This document shows, piece after piece, positions 45,758-53,582 of a stretch of 64,000 bases of DNA. The translations under genes and the position numbers were made by a program. This DNA is from Paenibacillus sp. RC67 (GTDB lineage Bacteria; Bacillota; Bacilli; Paenibacillales; NBRC-103111): contig NZ_CP125098.1 in NCBI RefSeq assembly GCF_030020805.1, positions 4,859,501 through 4,923,500 of the forward strand, in the 5' to 3' direction. Each line of letters opens with the position of its first letter. The first letter of the stretch is position 1. A model generated the notes under the pieces. That model made no database searches. It was not told where the DNA came from and saw only the letters and a program-made list of their open reading frames with translations.

Positions 45758-45769
45758 AATGGGTTAAAT

Positions 45770-45797
45770 AAAAAAATACATCCGCATGTATTTTTTT
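45770..45797 (-). terminator. Rho-independent terminator of LacI gene
   Basis: On the minus strand ATACAT-GCGG-ATGTAT is flanked by an A-run and a T-run, a textbook terminator that may work both ways. Confidence 0.8.
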
Positions 45798-45884
45798 AAG
45801 CAGCCTTACCTATACAGGTTAGCGGCAGTTCCATTCCTATTATAAAATTAATGTTATATGACATACGACATAGTGTCAATTCAT

Positions 45885-46904
45885 TTACTTTAATTTAAAG
45901 CCGCAGGAGCTCCTGATTTCCAAAGCTGGCTCGAATACAATTCTTTCAGGCTGCTGCGTAGAGAACTTATCCTGCTCAGCAAGTAATTTGAACATTAACT
46001 CCACGGCGGAAGTGGATAACTGCTCCACTCTATAAGCTACACTAGTTAACGGTATTTCGGCGTACTGAGCCGCCTCCAGGTTGTCAAAACCGACGATTGC
46101 AATATCCTCAGGAACACGCATTCCTTGTTCTCTACACCAACGCAGCGCCCCAAGAGCCAAATAATCGCTCGACGCCAGCAGGGCAGTCACCTTCTTAGCA
46201 GGTATCAGCTCTGCCGCAGACAAATACCCCTGCTCATAGTTGAAATTATCGACGGATACAACAAGCTCTGGGTTGAATTCAATTCCGTGGTCCATTAACG
46301 CTTGCTGATATCCCGTAAATTTCTCTACATTGCCTACTCCTCCGTGAATAAAGCCGATATGGCGGTGACCTAACTGAGCTAAGTGGGATGCCGCAATGTA
46401 GGCGCCTTTAAACTGATTCATATAGACGGAATCGCTTGCGGGCTCGTAGTTGCCTCCAGACAGGAGGACAATGGGGATATGTGCGCTCCGCATCATTTTG
46501 ATTTTTTCCTGGTTCTGCTTATTCGTAGGGAATAGGAATAATCCATCCACCTGGCGCGATACAAGGATATCCAATGCATAGGATTCATAGTTTATATCGC
46601 TGTCGGTCGTCATAAGCATCATATTGTAGCCTTTTTTGATCAATTTTCGTTCAATAAGCTGAGCTGTCTCTATCTGAACTGGATTCGTTATTTTCGGTAC
46701 GATAAAACCTATTACTTTTGTTTTTTTCTCTACGAGAGAACGAGCTATGGAATTCGGTATATAGTTTAAAGCTTTCGCCACCTGCTGTACTTTTTGCCTT
46801 GTTTCCTCATTGATTCGTTTGCTGTTCTTTAATGCCAAAGATACGGTATTAATGGAGAGTCCAAGCTCCTTGGCAATGTCTTCTTGTCTTACTCGCCTGC
46901 TCAT
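45885..46904 (-). CDS. LacI-family transcriptional regulator
   Basis: The 339-residue protein begins RRVRQEDIAKELGLSINTVS, the LacI helix-turn-helix, with YIPNSIARSLVEKKT as hinge and then a sugar-binding effector domain (VIGFIVPKI, DGLFLFPTNK, HRHIGFIHGG, IAIVGFDNLEAA). ATG 46904 follows GAGGTG by 6 bases; the GTG at 46913 overlaps that site. It is the most likely binder of the TTAACGTTAA palindromes nearby, which is an inference from position and operator form. Confidence 0.9.
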   Translation of the reverse strand: MSRRVRQEDIAKELGLSINTVSLALKNSKRINEETRQKVQQVAKALNYIPNSIARSLVEKKTKVIGFIVPKITNPVQIETAQLIERKLIKKGYNMMLMTTDSDINYESYALDILVSRQVDGLFLFPTNKQNQEKIKMMRSAHIPIVLLSGGNYEPASDSVYMNQFKGAYIAASHLAQLGHRHIGFIHGGVGNVEKFTGYQQALMDHGIEFNPELVVSVDNFNYEQGYLSAAELIPAKKVTALLASSDYLALGALRWCREQGMRVPEDIAIVGFDNLEAAQYAEIPLTSVAYRVEQLSTSAVELMFKLLAEQDKFSTQQPERIVFEPALEIRSSCGFKLK

Positions 46905-47042
46905 TAAGTTCACCTCTGCGCTATTCCGTTACCTGGTTCTATAAGCTGATCATGCATTTATACCATTCTGCATTCACGTTCGAATATCCTTTAATTTCAT
47001 GCTAAGAATTCATTCCTATAACCAGTTTTTCTATTTTCAGCC

Positions 47043-47079
47043 AAAAAAATAACTGCACCTATATGGGTATAGGGCAGTT
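47043..47079 (-). terminator. Rho-independent terminator of solute-binding protein gene
   Basis: On the minus strand AACTGC-CTAT pairs with ATAG-GCAGTT (one internal mismatch), followed by ATTTTTTT. Confidence 0.75.
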
Positions 47080-47119
47080 CGGCCGCCAGAACAATGAATT
47101 TAGGCAACCAATAATAATC

Positions 47120-48412
47120 TTATTTGGTTGCAAGCACCTTATTAATCTCATCCTCTGCTTGACGTAGCGCCGTGTTCGCATCAATCAAGCCTGTCATATA
47201 ATCTTTGTACTTCTGCTTCCCAATCTTGCTTCCATCACTCTCGTAAGGAGAATATACCGGCGGCGCCACCACTTTGCTTTTAAAAATAGCCTGAGTATTT
47301 TTCCCTTTCAAGAACGGCATATCCGCACCATACTGCTTTTGCATTTCAGGATTTTTGAGAGGAGATATCCTGGAAGTATTTTTCACGTTCAGCAGCTGAA
47401 CCTCATCCGATGTAAGCACTTCCAATACTTTCATCGCGTCTTCTTTATGCTTGCTTGGCTTGGTAATGGTAAGAACATGTGCGTCAACCTTACCAGAGAC
47501 GTTCGGTTTATCTTTATGGCTTGGATATTGAGCAATATCCCAATTCAAGCCTGTGGCGGATTCACCAAAATATTTCATCAGGTTAGGGGACACGACCATC
47601 GCCACATTTCTATCCTTTACGAAATAATTCGCTACAACCGATGTACTCGGCTCAGGGCTAGGTGGCTCGTTTCCGGGAATGGTCTGAATTTGTTTGGTTA
47701 GATCGAATATCTTTCTCCATTGATCGTTATTTATATTTGCCTTGTTCGTCACTCCGTTAACATAGGATAAAGCGAACGGAAAGCCCATAATATTGCTGTT
47801 AACCACATCCAATCCGCGGTACAGGACACCGTCGACGTCCCTTGTCACTTTTTTGGCTAATTCGATGGTTTCGTCCCAGGTCATGCCGTCTTTGGGATAA
47901 GCAATACCGAACTTGTCGAAAATGTCCTTGTTGTAATACATCGTGTTAAATTCCATGGCGTACGGAAGCGCCCACAGCTCGCCTTTATCCGATTTCACGG
48001 CCTCAAGGGTGGCCGGCTCAAACCGATTCAAATCTACCTTTCGCGCTTGAGCGAGAGGCGTAATATCATAAAGCAGATCCAATGTATTGAACGCCCAAAT
48101 ATCGGCATTCGGTGCGGCAATAAGATCCGGGATCGTACCTGCTGTAATCAAGTCTGCCAGCTTCGTTCCTGTCTTCGGACGTATCGCCTCTAACGTGATG
48201 TTCGGATATTTCTTTTTGACCGGATCGGTAAACAACAGCTTAAAGTCTTCCTCGCTTACAGCGGCCTGCAAATAGACCAGCAATGTTACAGGATCATTCG
48301 ATACGATCTCTGTCTTTCCGCTATCCTTCGACCCGGCCGAATCCTTGCTGCAGCCAACATTCATCATCGCGATTAACAGTGCGAAGCCCAACATTAATGG
48401 TTTTCGTTTCAT
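47120..48412 (-). CDS. Sugar ABC-transporter solute-binding lipoprotein
   Basis: The 430-residue protein begins MKRKPLMLGF with lipobox MNVGC (C21) and has the family 1 fold (TAGTIPDLIAAPN, EFNTMYYNKDIFDKFG, GMTWDETIELAKK). ATG 48412 follows AGGG; a longer frame to 48463 would place a cre-like site and the ribosome binding site inside the gene and hide the signal peptide. No permease gene is adjacent. Position between the LacI gene and the TIM-barrel genes suggests that it brings in the sugar they metabolise. Confidence 0.87.
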   Translation of the reverse strand: MKRKPLMLGFALLIAMMNVGCSKDSAGSKDSGKTEIVSNDPVTLLVYLQAAVSEEDFKLLFTDPVKKKYPNITLEAIRPKTGTKLADLITAGTIPDLIAAPNADIWAFNTLDLLYDITPLAQARKVDLNRFEPATLEAVKSDKGELWALPYAMEFNTMYYNKDIFDKFGIAYPKDGMTWDETIELAKKVTRDVDGVLYRGLDVVNSNIMGFPFALSYVNGVTNKANINNDQWRKIFDLTKQIQTIPGNEPPSPEPSTSVVANYFVKDRNVAMVVSPNLMKYFGESATGLNWDIAQYPSHKDKPNVSGKVDAHVLTITKPSKHKEDAMKVLEVLTSDEVQLLNVKNTSRISPLKNPEMQKQYGADMPFLKGKNTQAIFKSKVVAPPVYSPYESDGSKIGKQKYKDYMTGLIDANTALRQAEDEINKVLATK

Positions 48413-48436
48413 CTTATAACCCTCATCTCCACTTAA

Positions 48437-48450
48437 TGATAGCGCTACCA
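48437..48450. promoter_or_regulatory. cre-like / LacI-family operator
   Basis: TGATAGCGCTACCA has one mismatch to TGWNANCGNTNWCA. It is 24 bases before the chosen start of the solute-binding protein gene. Confidence 0.5.
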
Positions 48451-48491
48451 TTTTTCCGTACAAATACGCTTTTTAAGTCATTAAGCTATCC

Positions 48492-48524
48492 AAAAGCAGC
48501 TAACCTTTGAGTCAGTGTAGCTGC
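48492..48524 (-). terminator. Weak terminator-like hairpin
   Basis: GCAGCT and AGCTGC pair across 17 bases, followed by TTTT on the minus strand, downstream of the LRR/TIM-barrel gene. Confidence 0.35.
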
Positions 48525-48546
48525 AATTGGGCATAACATCTTTCAT

Positions 48547-50229
48547 CTATTTTTCGGCTAGAGATGAGGGCCCTGTCGATTTCGTGTAGTTTGCCGCAGC
48601 TTTGACTTGAGCCAAAAAATACCGAATCTCTTCAAACGGAGGCTCCTTCAAATCCTTAGGATGCCCCGCATCGCCAGACTGCCAAAGCAGCTCTATAGGA
48701 ATATACCCCCTATAATTACTGTATCGGATAGCGGTGAATATTTGGGCCAGATTGACCGGGATATCTGTTTCTTGTCCAGCAGGCTTCTTCTTAACTTGAA
48801 AATTAACCGTATACGGAAGCGCAGCTTCAATATCGGAATACCAGTCGTAGCCTAATCCCGTATGATTGCGGAAGGTTCGGAAGTACCCCGTGTCGTTAAT
48901 TATTCCAATATTTGGATGATCGACCCATTGAAGGATACGAATGATTTGATCGACGGTTGCCGTCATATCTCCATGGTTCTGAAGACCGATCCTCACGCCT
49001 TTGTCCGATCCATATTCAGCACACTCTCTGAGAGCAGGAGCAATACGATCCTTCGCTATCGTTTCCCAATCGGATTTCAGGATATCTCTTGGAACGAGAC
49101 CCGAGAACACACGCATCACGGGTGCTCCCATCACGGCAGCCACATCGATCCAATACTTGATACGTTCAAGGTCCAGAGCGCGTCTTGCTGGATTTGGGTC
49201 TGCAAAATCGTTCTGAACTCCCGTTCCGCTAATATCGATTCCAAGCTCCTCACAGTAACTCTTGATAGCTTTGGCATATTCCAAGATCTCTTCGTCAGAC
49301 TTGGTAGGCATCGTATGGTTGTCGTATCCTGGAATATAGTAGGATGTAACGTCCACGGCATCAAAGCCTGCCTCTTTGGCGAACTTGATAGCTTGCATCG
49401 TATCGATCGGCGGGGATCCTTTCGTTGAGCCTTTGAGCCAAGAAGCCAAATTATGGCTGAAGCTGTATAAGTTAAGACCGATCTTGTAATCTCCTGTATA
49501 GTACGAGCCTTTGCGACTGTCCTTCAAATAATGGCTGGTGCTGATAGGTTCATACAGGTTAGCGAAAGGATCTATGCCATCCTCTTCATCAACACTGTCA
49601 TCGCCAACCGCTTTAATTTTGAAGTCAGCCAACTCGTAAGTTTCTCTGTATTTCTGAATAGACGCTTCCGTCGGAACAAAAATTGTAGCAGTGTACACAT
49701 GCTTGAACCAATATCCTCGACCAAGCAGTTCAGGCGGTTCTTCTCCGAGATGGAGGGACTTGAGCGCTGCACAGCCGTAGAATGCTCTGCTATCCATAGA
49801 ACGCAGCTTCGGCAGGTTGGCATATTGAAGTGATTTACAGTTAGTTAAGATATGGCTCTCCACGCTCTCGACTTGCGGCAAATCTATACTTACCAAACTG
49901 TGGCATTCGTTAAACGCCATCTTGCAGACACCAACTGCATGGTCGATCTTTACATTCTGAAGTACTTTATTCTCATTAAAGGCGCTCTTCGGTACCATAG
50001 AGTTCTCAAAATCAGCTGTTCCTCCAATTTCAAGATCTATAAGGTGTACCAAATGTTCTTGAATCCAACTGCAGTCATCCGTATTCAGCGTTCCTTCCGT
50101 AATACTAAGACTTTGAATCGAATCGTAAGCAGCCCCTGCTGCGTCGATCGCTTCCTGAAGCCCTCCCCCACTGCTTGAAATCTGAACGATTAATGAGACA
50201 TTTCCTTCATTAGTCTGCAAAGTGCTCAA
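48547..50229 (-). CDS. BspA-type LRR fused to sugar isomerase-like TIM barrel
   Basis: The 560-residue protein joins two unrelated parts. Residues 1-205 look like BspA-type leucine-rich repeats: IQSLSITEGTL, LVHLIDLEIGG, HSLVSIDLPQVESVES, KSLQYANLPKLRSMDSRAFYG, ALKSLHLGEEPP and IFVPTEASIQKYRE. Residues 225-550 are a xylose-isomerase-like barrel: YKIGLNLYSFSHNL, AIKFAKEAGFDAVDVTSYY, GVRIGLQNHGDM, HPNIGIINDTGY and IPIELLW. No signal peptide is seen, so the repeats should be cytoplasmic, unusual for BspA-type repeats, which are normally on surface proteins. The TTG start lies 7 bases after AGGAG. The barrel is closely similar to the next protein upstream. Confidence 0.78.
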   Translation of the reverse strand: MSTLQTNEGNVSLIVQISSSGGGLQEAIDAAGAAYDSIQSLSITEGTLNTDDCSWIQEHLVHLIDLEIGGTADFENSMVPKSAFNENKVLQNVKIDHAVGVCKMAFNECHSLVSIDLPQVESVESHILTNCKSLQYANLPKLRSMDSRAFYGCAALKSLHLGEEPPELLGRGYWFKHVYTATIFVPTEASIQKYRETYELADFKIKAVGDDSVDEEDGIDPFANLYEPISTSHYLKDSRKGSYYTGDYKIGLNLYSFSHNLASWLKGSTKGSPPIDTMQAIKFAKEAGFDAVDVTSYYIPGYDNHTMPTKSDEEILEYAKAIKSYCEELGIDISGTGVQNDFADPNPARRALDLERIKYWIDVAAVMGAPVMRVFSGLVPRDILKSDWETIAKDRIAPALRECAEYGSDKGVRIGLQNHGDMTATVDQIIRILQWVDHPNIGIINDTGYFRTFRNHTGLGYDWYSDIEAALPYTVNFQVKKKPAGQETDIPVNLAQIFTAIRYSNYRGYIPIELLWQSGDAGHPKDLKEPPFEEIRYFLAQVKAAANYTKSTGPSSLAEK

Positions 50230-50253
50230 GTCCTTGCTCCTCTCTTGCGTTAA

Positions 50254-50271
50254 TGTATTAACGTTAATACA
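50254..50271. promoter_or_regulatory. Palindromic LacI-type operator upstream of LRR/TIM gene
   Basis: TGTATTAACGTTAATACA is a perfect 18-base palindrome, 24 bases before the TTG start. Confidence 0.65.
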
Positions 50272-50477
50272 AAGGAATATAATCCCATATTACATCCTCG
50301 CGGATTGCCTTGTCAACGATAAGAAAAGGTTTTATCATCTTTTTATTTATGCTTATTCAACAGGCTGTCTGCAGCCATTGACGCTCCATTGGGTTTTACC
50401 GCTGGGAGGACACACGGGCATAATCAGTATGGATACGAATGCTGCAGTTTGAGCGCTTTAGCAATTGAATTAAATGC

Positions 50478-50514
50478 AAACAAGGCTGCGATACTTTCAT
50501 CACAACCTTGGTTT
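50478..50514 (-). terminator. Terminator-like hairpin
   Basis: AAACAAGG and CCTTGGTTT pair with one bulge, enclosing TG/CA and GAT/ATC pairing. It follows the leftward TIM-barrel gene; the T-run is short. Confidence 0.5.
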
Positions 50515-50539
50515 ACATCTAATTGTCTTTGCTGCCCTT

Positions 50540-51559
50540 CTATTTCGTGCTTTCTAACGCAGCTTTTAATTGGTCAAGAAACTGTTTTACCTGCTCGTAG
50601 GGAGGCTCGGAGAGCAGTTGCGGATGATTCTCGTCCCCGTTTACCCATAGTGTCTCTATAGGAATGTATCCCCGGTAATTGCTGCTGCGTATCCGTCTAA
50701 ACAATTCCTCCAGATCAATTAAGCCATCCGTATTCGCTCCAGCCGGCTTTCTCTTCACCTGGAAGTTCACCGTGTGAGGAAGAACCGCTTCGATATCATC
50801 ATACCAAGCATAATCCAATCCGGTAGGATGCATAAACTTTTTGAAAAAACCGGTATCGTTGATCAATCCGATATTCGGGTGATCAACCCATTTCAATATA
50901 CGGATCACTTGGTCTGCTGTACAAACCATATCGCCATGGTTCTGCATGCCAACAATGACTCCTTTGCTGGCGCCGTATTCAGCACATTCCTTCAGTGCGG
51001 GAACGATCCTCTCTCTTGCAATCGCTTCCCAACCAAAACGATGAATATCTTTTGGAACCGCGCCATTGAACACCCGCATGACAGGAGCACCCATCTCAGC
51101 TGCAACGTCAATCCAGTACTTGGTTCTTTTAACATCCAATAAACGTCTTTCCTCGTTTGGATCGGCAAAATCATTTTTAACCCCTGTTCCGCTAATAGCG
51201 ATTCCAAGCTCGGCACAAAGCTGCTTAATCTTCCTTGCATATTCGAAAATTTCTTCGTCCGACTTGGTTGGCATCGTCATATTGTCATAACCGGGAATGT
51301 AGTACGCCGTAATATCAACAGCATCAAAGCCTGCTTCCTTGGCGAACCGGATCACTTGCATTGTATCGATAGGCGGAGCACCTTCCGTGCTGCCTTTCAT
51401 CCATGAATTCAAATTATGGCTGAAACTGTAAAAGTTAAGGCCCAGCTTGTAATCTCCCTTATAGTAGGCACCTTTGGGGATATCGGCCAAATATTGGCTG
51501 GTTGGGATCTGCATGTAAACGTGATTGGACGCTTCTTCATTAGGCTGTACGCGGCTCAT
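50540..51559 (-). CDS. Sugar phosphate isomerase/epimerase-like TIM-barrel protein
   Basis: The 339-residue protein has the xylose-isomerase-like fold: YKLGLNFYSFSHNLNSWMKG, VIRFAKEAGFDAVDITAYYI, KGVIVGMQNHGDM, HPNIGLINDTGFF and YIPIETLWVNG. The Glu, His and Asp residues in these segments correspond to typical metal ligands. ATG 51559 is 7 bases after GAGAGGAG. It is a stand-alone copy of the barrel in the downstream fusion, and both share near-identical upstream sequence, consistent with duplication. The substrate is probably a sugar or inositol derivative. Confidence 0.82.
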   Translation of the reverse strand: MSRVQPNEEASNHVYMQIPTSQYLADIPKGAYYKGDYKLGLNFYSFSHNLNSWMKGSTEGAPPIDTMQVIRFAKEAGFDAVDITAYYIPGYDNMTMPTKSDEEIFEYARKIKQLCAELGIAISGTGVKNDFADPNEERRLLDVKRTKYWIDVAAEMGAPVMRVFNGAVPKDIHRFGWEAIARERIVPALKECAEYGASKGVIVGMQNHGDMVCTADQVIRILKWVDHPNIGLINDTGFFKKFMHPTGLDYAWYDDIEAVLPHTVNFQVKRKPAGANTDGLIDLEELFRRIRSSNYRGYIPIETLWVNGDENHPQLLSEPPYEQVKQFLDQLKAALESTK

Positions 51560-51580
51560 GCTATTGCTCCTCTCCAATTA

Positions 51581-51600
51581 TCATATTAACGTTAATATGA
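51581..51600. promoter_or_regulatory. Perfect 20-base palindromic operator
   Basis: TCATATTAACGTTAATATGA is fully symmetric and lies 21 bases before the ATG of the TIM-barrel gene. It is the longest of three matching palindromes in the region. Confidence 0.7.
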
Positions 51601-51661
51601 AAATGTTATATTATAGCAATTACTCTGTCAACCTTTCTTTGTAGAAAAGCTCCCAAGTGGG

Positions 51662-51690
51662 TAAAAGAGAAGCAGAATCCTCTGCCCCTC
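51662..51690 (-). terminator. Rho-independent terminator of two-component operon
   Basis: On the minus strand GAGGGGCAGA pairs with TCTGCTTCTC (two G-T pairs) around GGAT, followed by TTTTAC. Confidence 0.65.
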
Positions 51691-51736
51691 CAATTTCCCT
51701 GCTCTTGTGTACGCATCTAGATGATGATCTAGAATA

Positions 51737-53582
51737 TCAAGAATACATCGACTTCTTTTTCAGATAGGTCATGATCTCTTCTTCTGTAAATTTAGGTATG
51801 GTGACTACAAATGTAGTCCCCATACCTTGAGCGCTTTCGCATTCAAACCGGAACGACTCCCCCAAAAAACAACTGAAGCCTTCGGAATACGTTAGTGAGT
51901 CCATACCCATGCCGGTCATCCGTTGCTTGCGGGAGCATTTTTATGTACTCAAGCATCGGCTCCGGCATCCCTACTCCATCATCCGAGACGTAGAGCTCAA
52001 TTGCATCTTCCAGCACCCTGCCTCCGATAATAATAGTGCCCTGCTTCAAAGGCATAATACCGTGAAAGATCGCATTCTCAACCAAGGGCTGAAGGAGCAT
52101 TTTGACAGAATAGTAATTCAAAAAGTCGTCATCCTCCTCGAAGATTACATCAAGATTCAGGGAATACACGAATTTACTTAACTCAAGGTAATGCCGAATC
52201 ATTTCGAACTCTGCAGTGAGCCCGATAATCAATCTTCCTTTGTTCAACATATTTTTATAAAAATCAATGAGGTGATTGGTAACCTCAACTATTTCCGTTT
52301 GACCCGACTTATGGGCAATAGATGCAATCATCGCTAACGTATTGTAGTGAAGGTGGGGATTGATTTGCTCTTGCAGAAGCTCCAGTTTCATATGGTTTAA
52401 TACGAGCTGGGATTTGTATTCGACCTCGATGAATTGATGAATCCGCTTCATCATGCTGTTGAAGTTTTTGTCTAACCGGCCGATCTCGTCGTTTCCTTTT
52501 ATGACATCTGTCACAATCAAATTCCCCTGCTTCGCAAGATCCGTTTTGCGGACAAGCACATCAATTCTCTTCGTCATATAAGTGGAGATTAGCAGAGCGA
52601 TAAAGATGCACAGCACAACGGACAAGACCATTGAGATGATAATCGAATATGTGATCCTGCTAACCTTGTTTGTAATGTTGTCCAATCGAATCATATAAAC
52701 GAGCTTCCAGCCTGTCATCTCCGATTTCATCACACCTGCGAGGTAGCGTGTTCCATCCATTGTCACTTCTGTTACTCCTGAATTAGGATCAAGCTGTTTC
52801 ACCAACTCCTGAAACCCAGCAGATCGTGGCTGAATAGGACCATAGCTCGTTATGGTATGCTCCTCCTGGTCCGAATAAACCAACAAGTAATCGGAATGGC
52901 CGATGCTTCGCTCGATAATATTTTGAATACGCTCCACGGGGATGAGGAGTCTCATTACGCCAAGGTCTGTCGATGTTCCAAAGTCGATTAACCTACGGTC
53001 GAGAGCGACATAATTTTGATTGCTGAACCGAACTCCGCTTTCCCATGTAAAATAGGTGTCTGTCTCAAGCATCCGCTTATTCCATGGTTCCTCCTTGATC
53101 TCGTCGTAGCGAAATATCGTTTGGCCGTCTGAGAAAAGCGTATTGTTTTTTGGATAAAGCAGCAGCTGAATGTTTCCTCCAAAATAGTAGGAATTTTTTA
53201 AATAAGGCCGCTTCACATCGCTCATGATTTGATTGACGATATCATTAATGTCCTTGAGCGTATAGACCAAATCGTCGATTTCTTTATGCGGTGCGGACAG
53301 ATGCTTCTGGAGCTGCAGATTGAAAAATACCATCTCGCTCTTATTGAAATACATTTCCAAGAAGCTGTCCATTGCGTTGTGCAGCTGAATCATACTCTGC
53401 GCCGCCGCATTGTTCTCCGACTGCGTCATGAAATCGCGCGAGTGATAGTAAGCGGTCATACCGACGGAGAGGATGCTGACAATGAACAAAATCGAATAAG
53501 CCCACATAAGCTTATACTTCAGCTTCGTATTCGCATGAATTGTCAAAACAGCAGCAGCCGTGCTGCGAAGTAGTGCTCTCAT
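51737..53582 (-). CDS. Sensor histidine kinase (YesM-like), 3' frameshift
   Basis: An N-terminal membrane helix (WAYSILFIVSILSVGMTAYY), extracellular sensor (about 45-285), second helix (IIISMVLSVVLCIFIALLIS), HAMP region, then His_kinase domain (EQINPHLHYNTLAMIASIAH) and ATPase (LLQPLVENAIFHG, VSDDGVGMPEP, GYGLTNVFRRLQLFFG). The frame then shifts at TTTTTTGGGGG (complement of 51859-51869) and stops after GVVPV at 51843. The other frame continues as GESFRFECESAQGMGTTFVV then TIPKF, the normal end of such kinases, to a stop at 51737. One G fewer restores the full protein of about 614 residues. The start overlaps the response-regulator stop as ATGA. The pair probably controls the cluster upstream. 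Confidence 0.8.

Larger units (their letters stand above)
50230..50539. other. Intergenic region with operator and hairpin
   Basis: It holds the palindrome 50254-50271 that serves the LRR/TIM-barrel gene, and the hairpin 50478-50514 after the upstream barrel gene. Nothing else was recognised. Confidence 0.5.
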
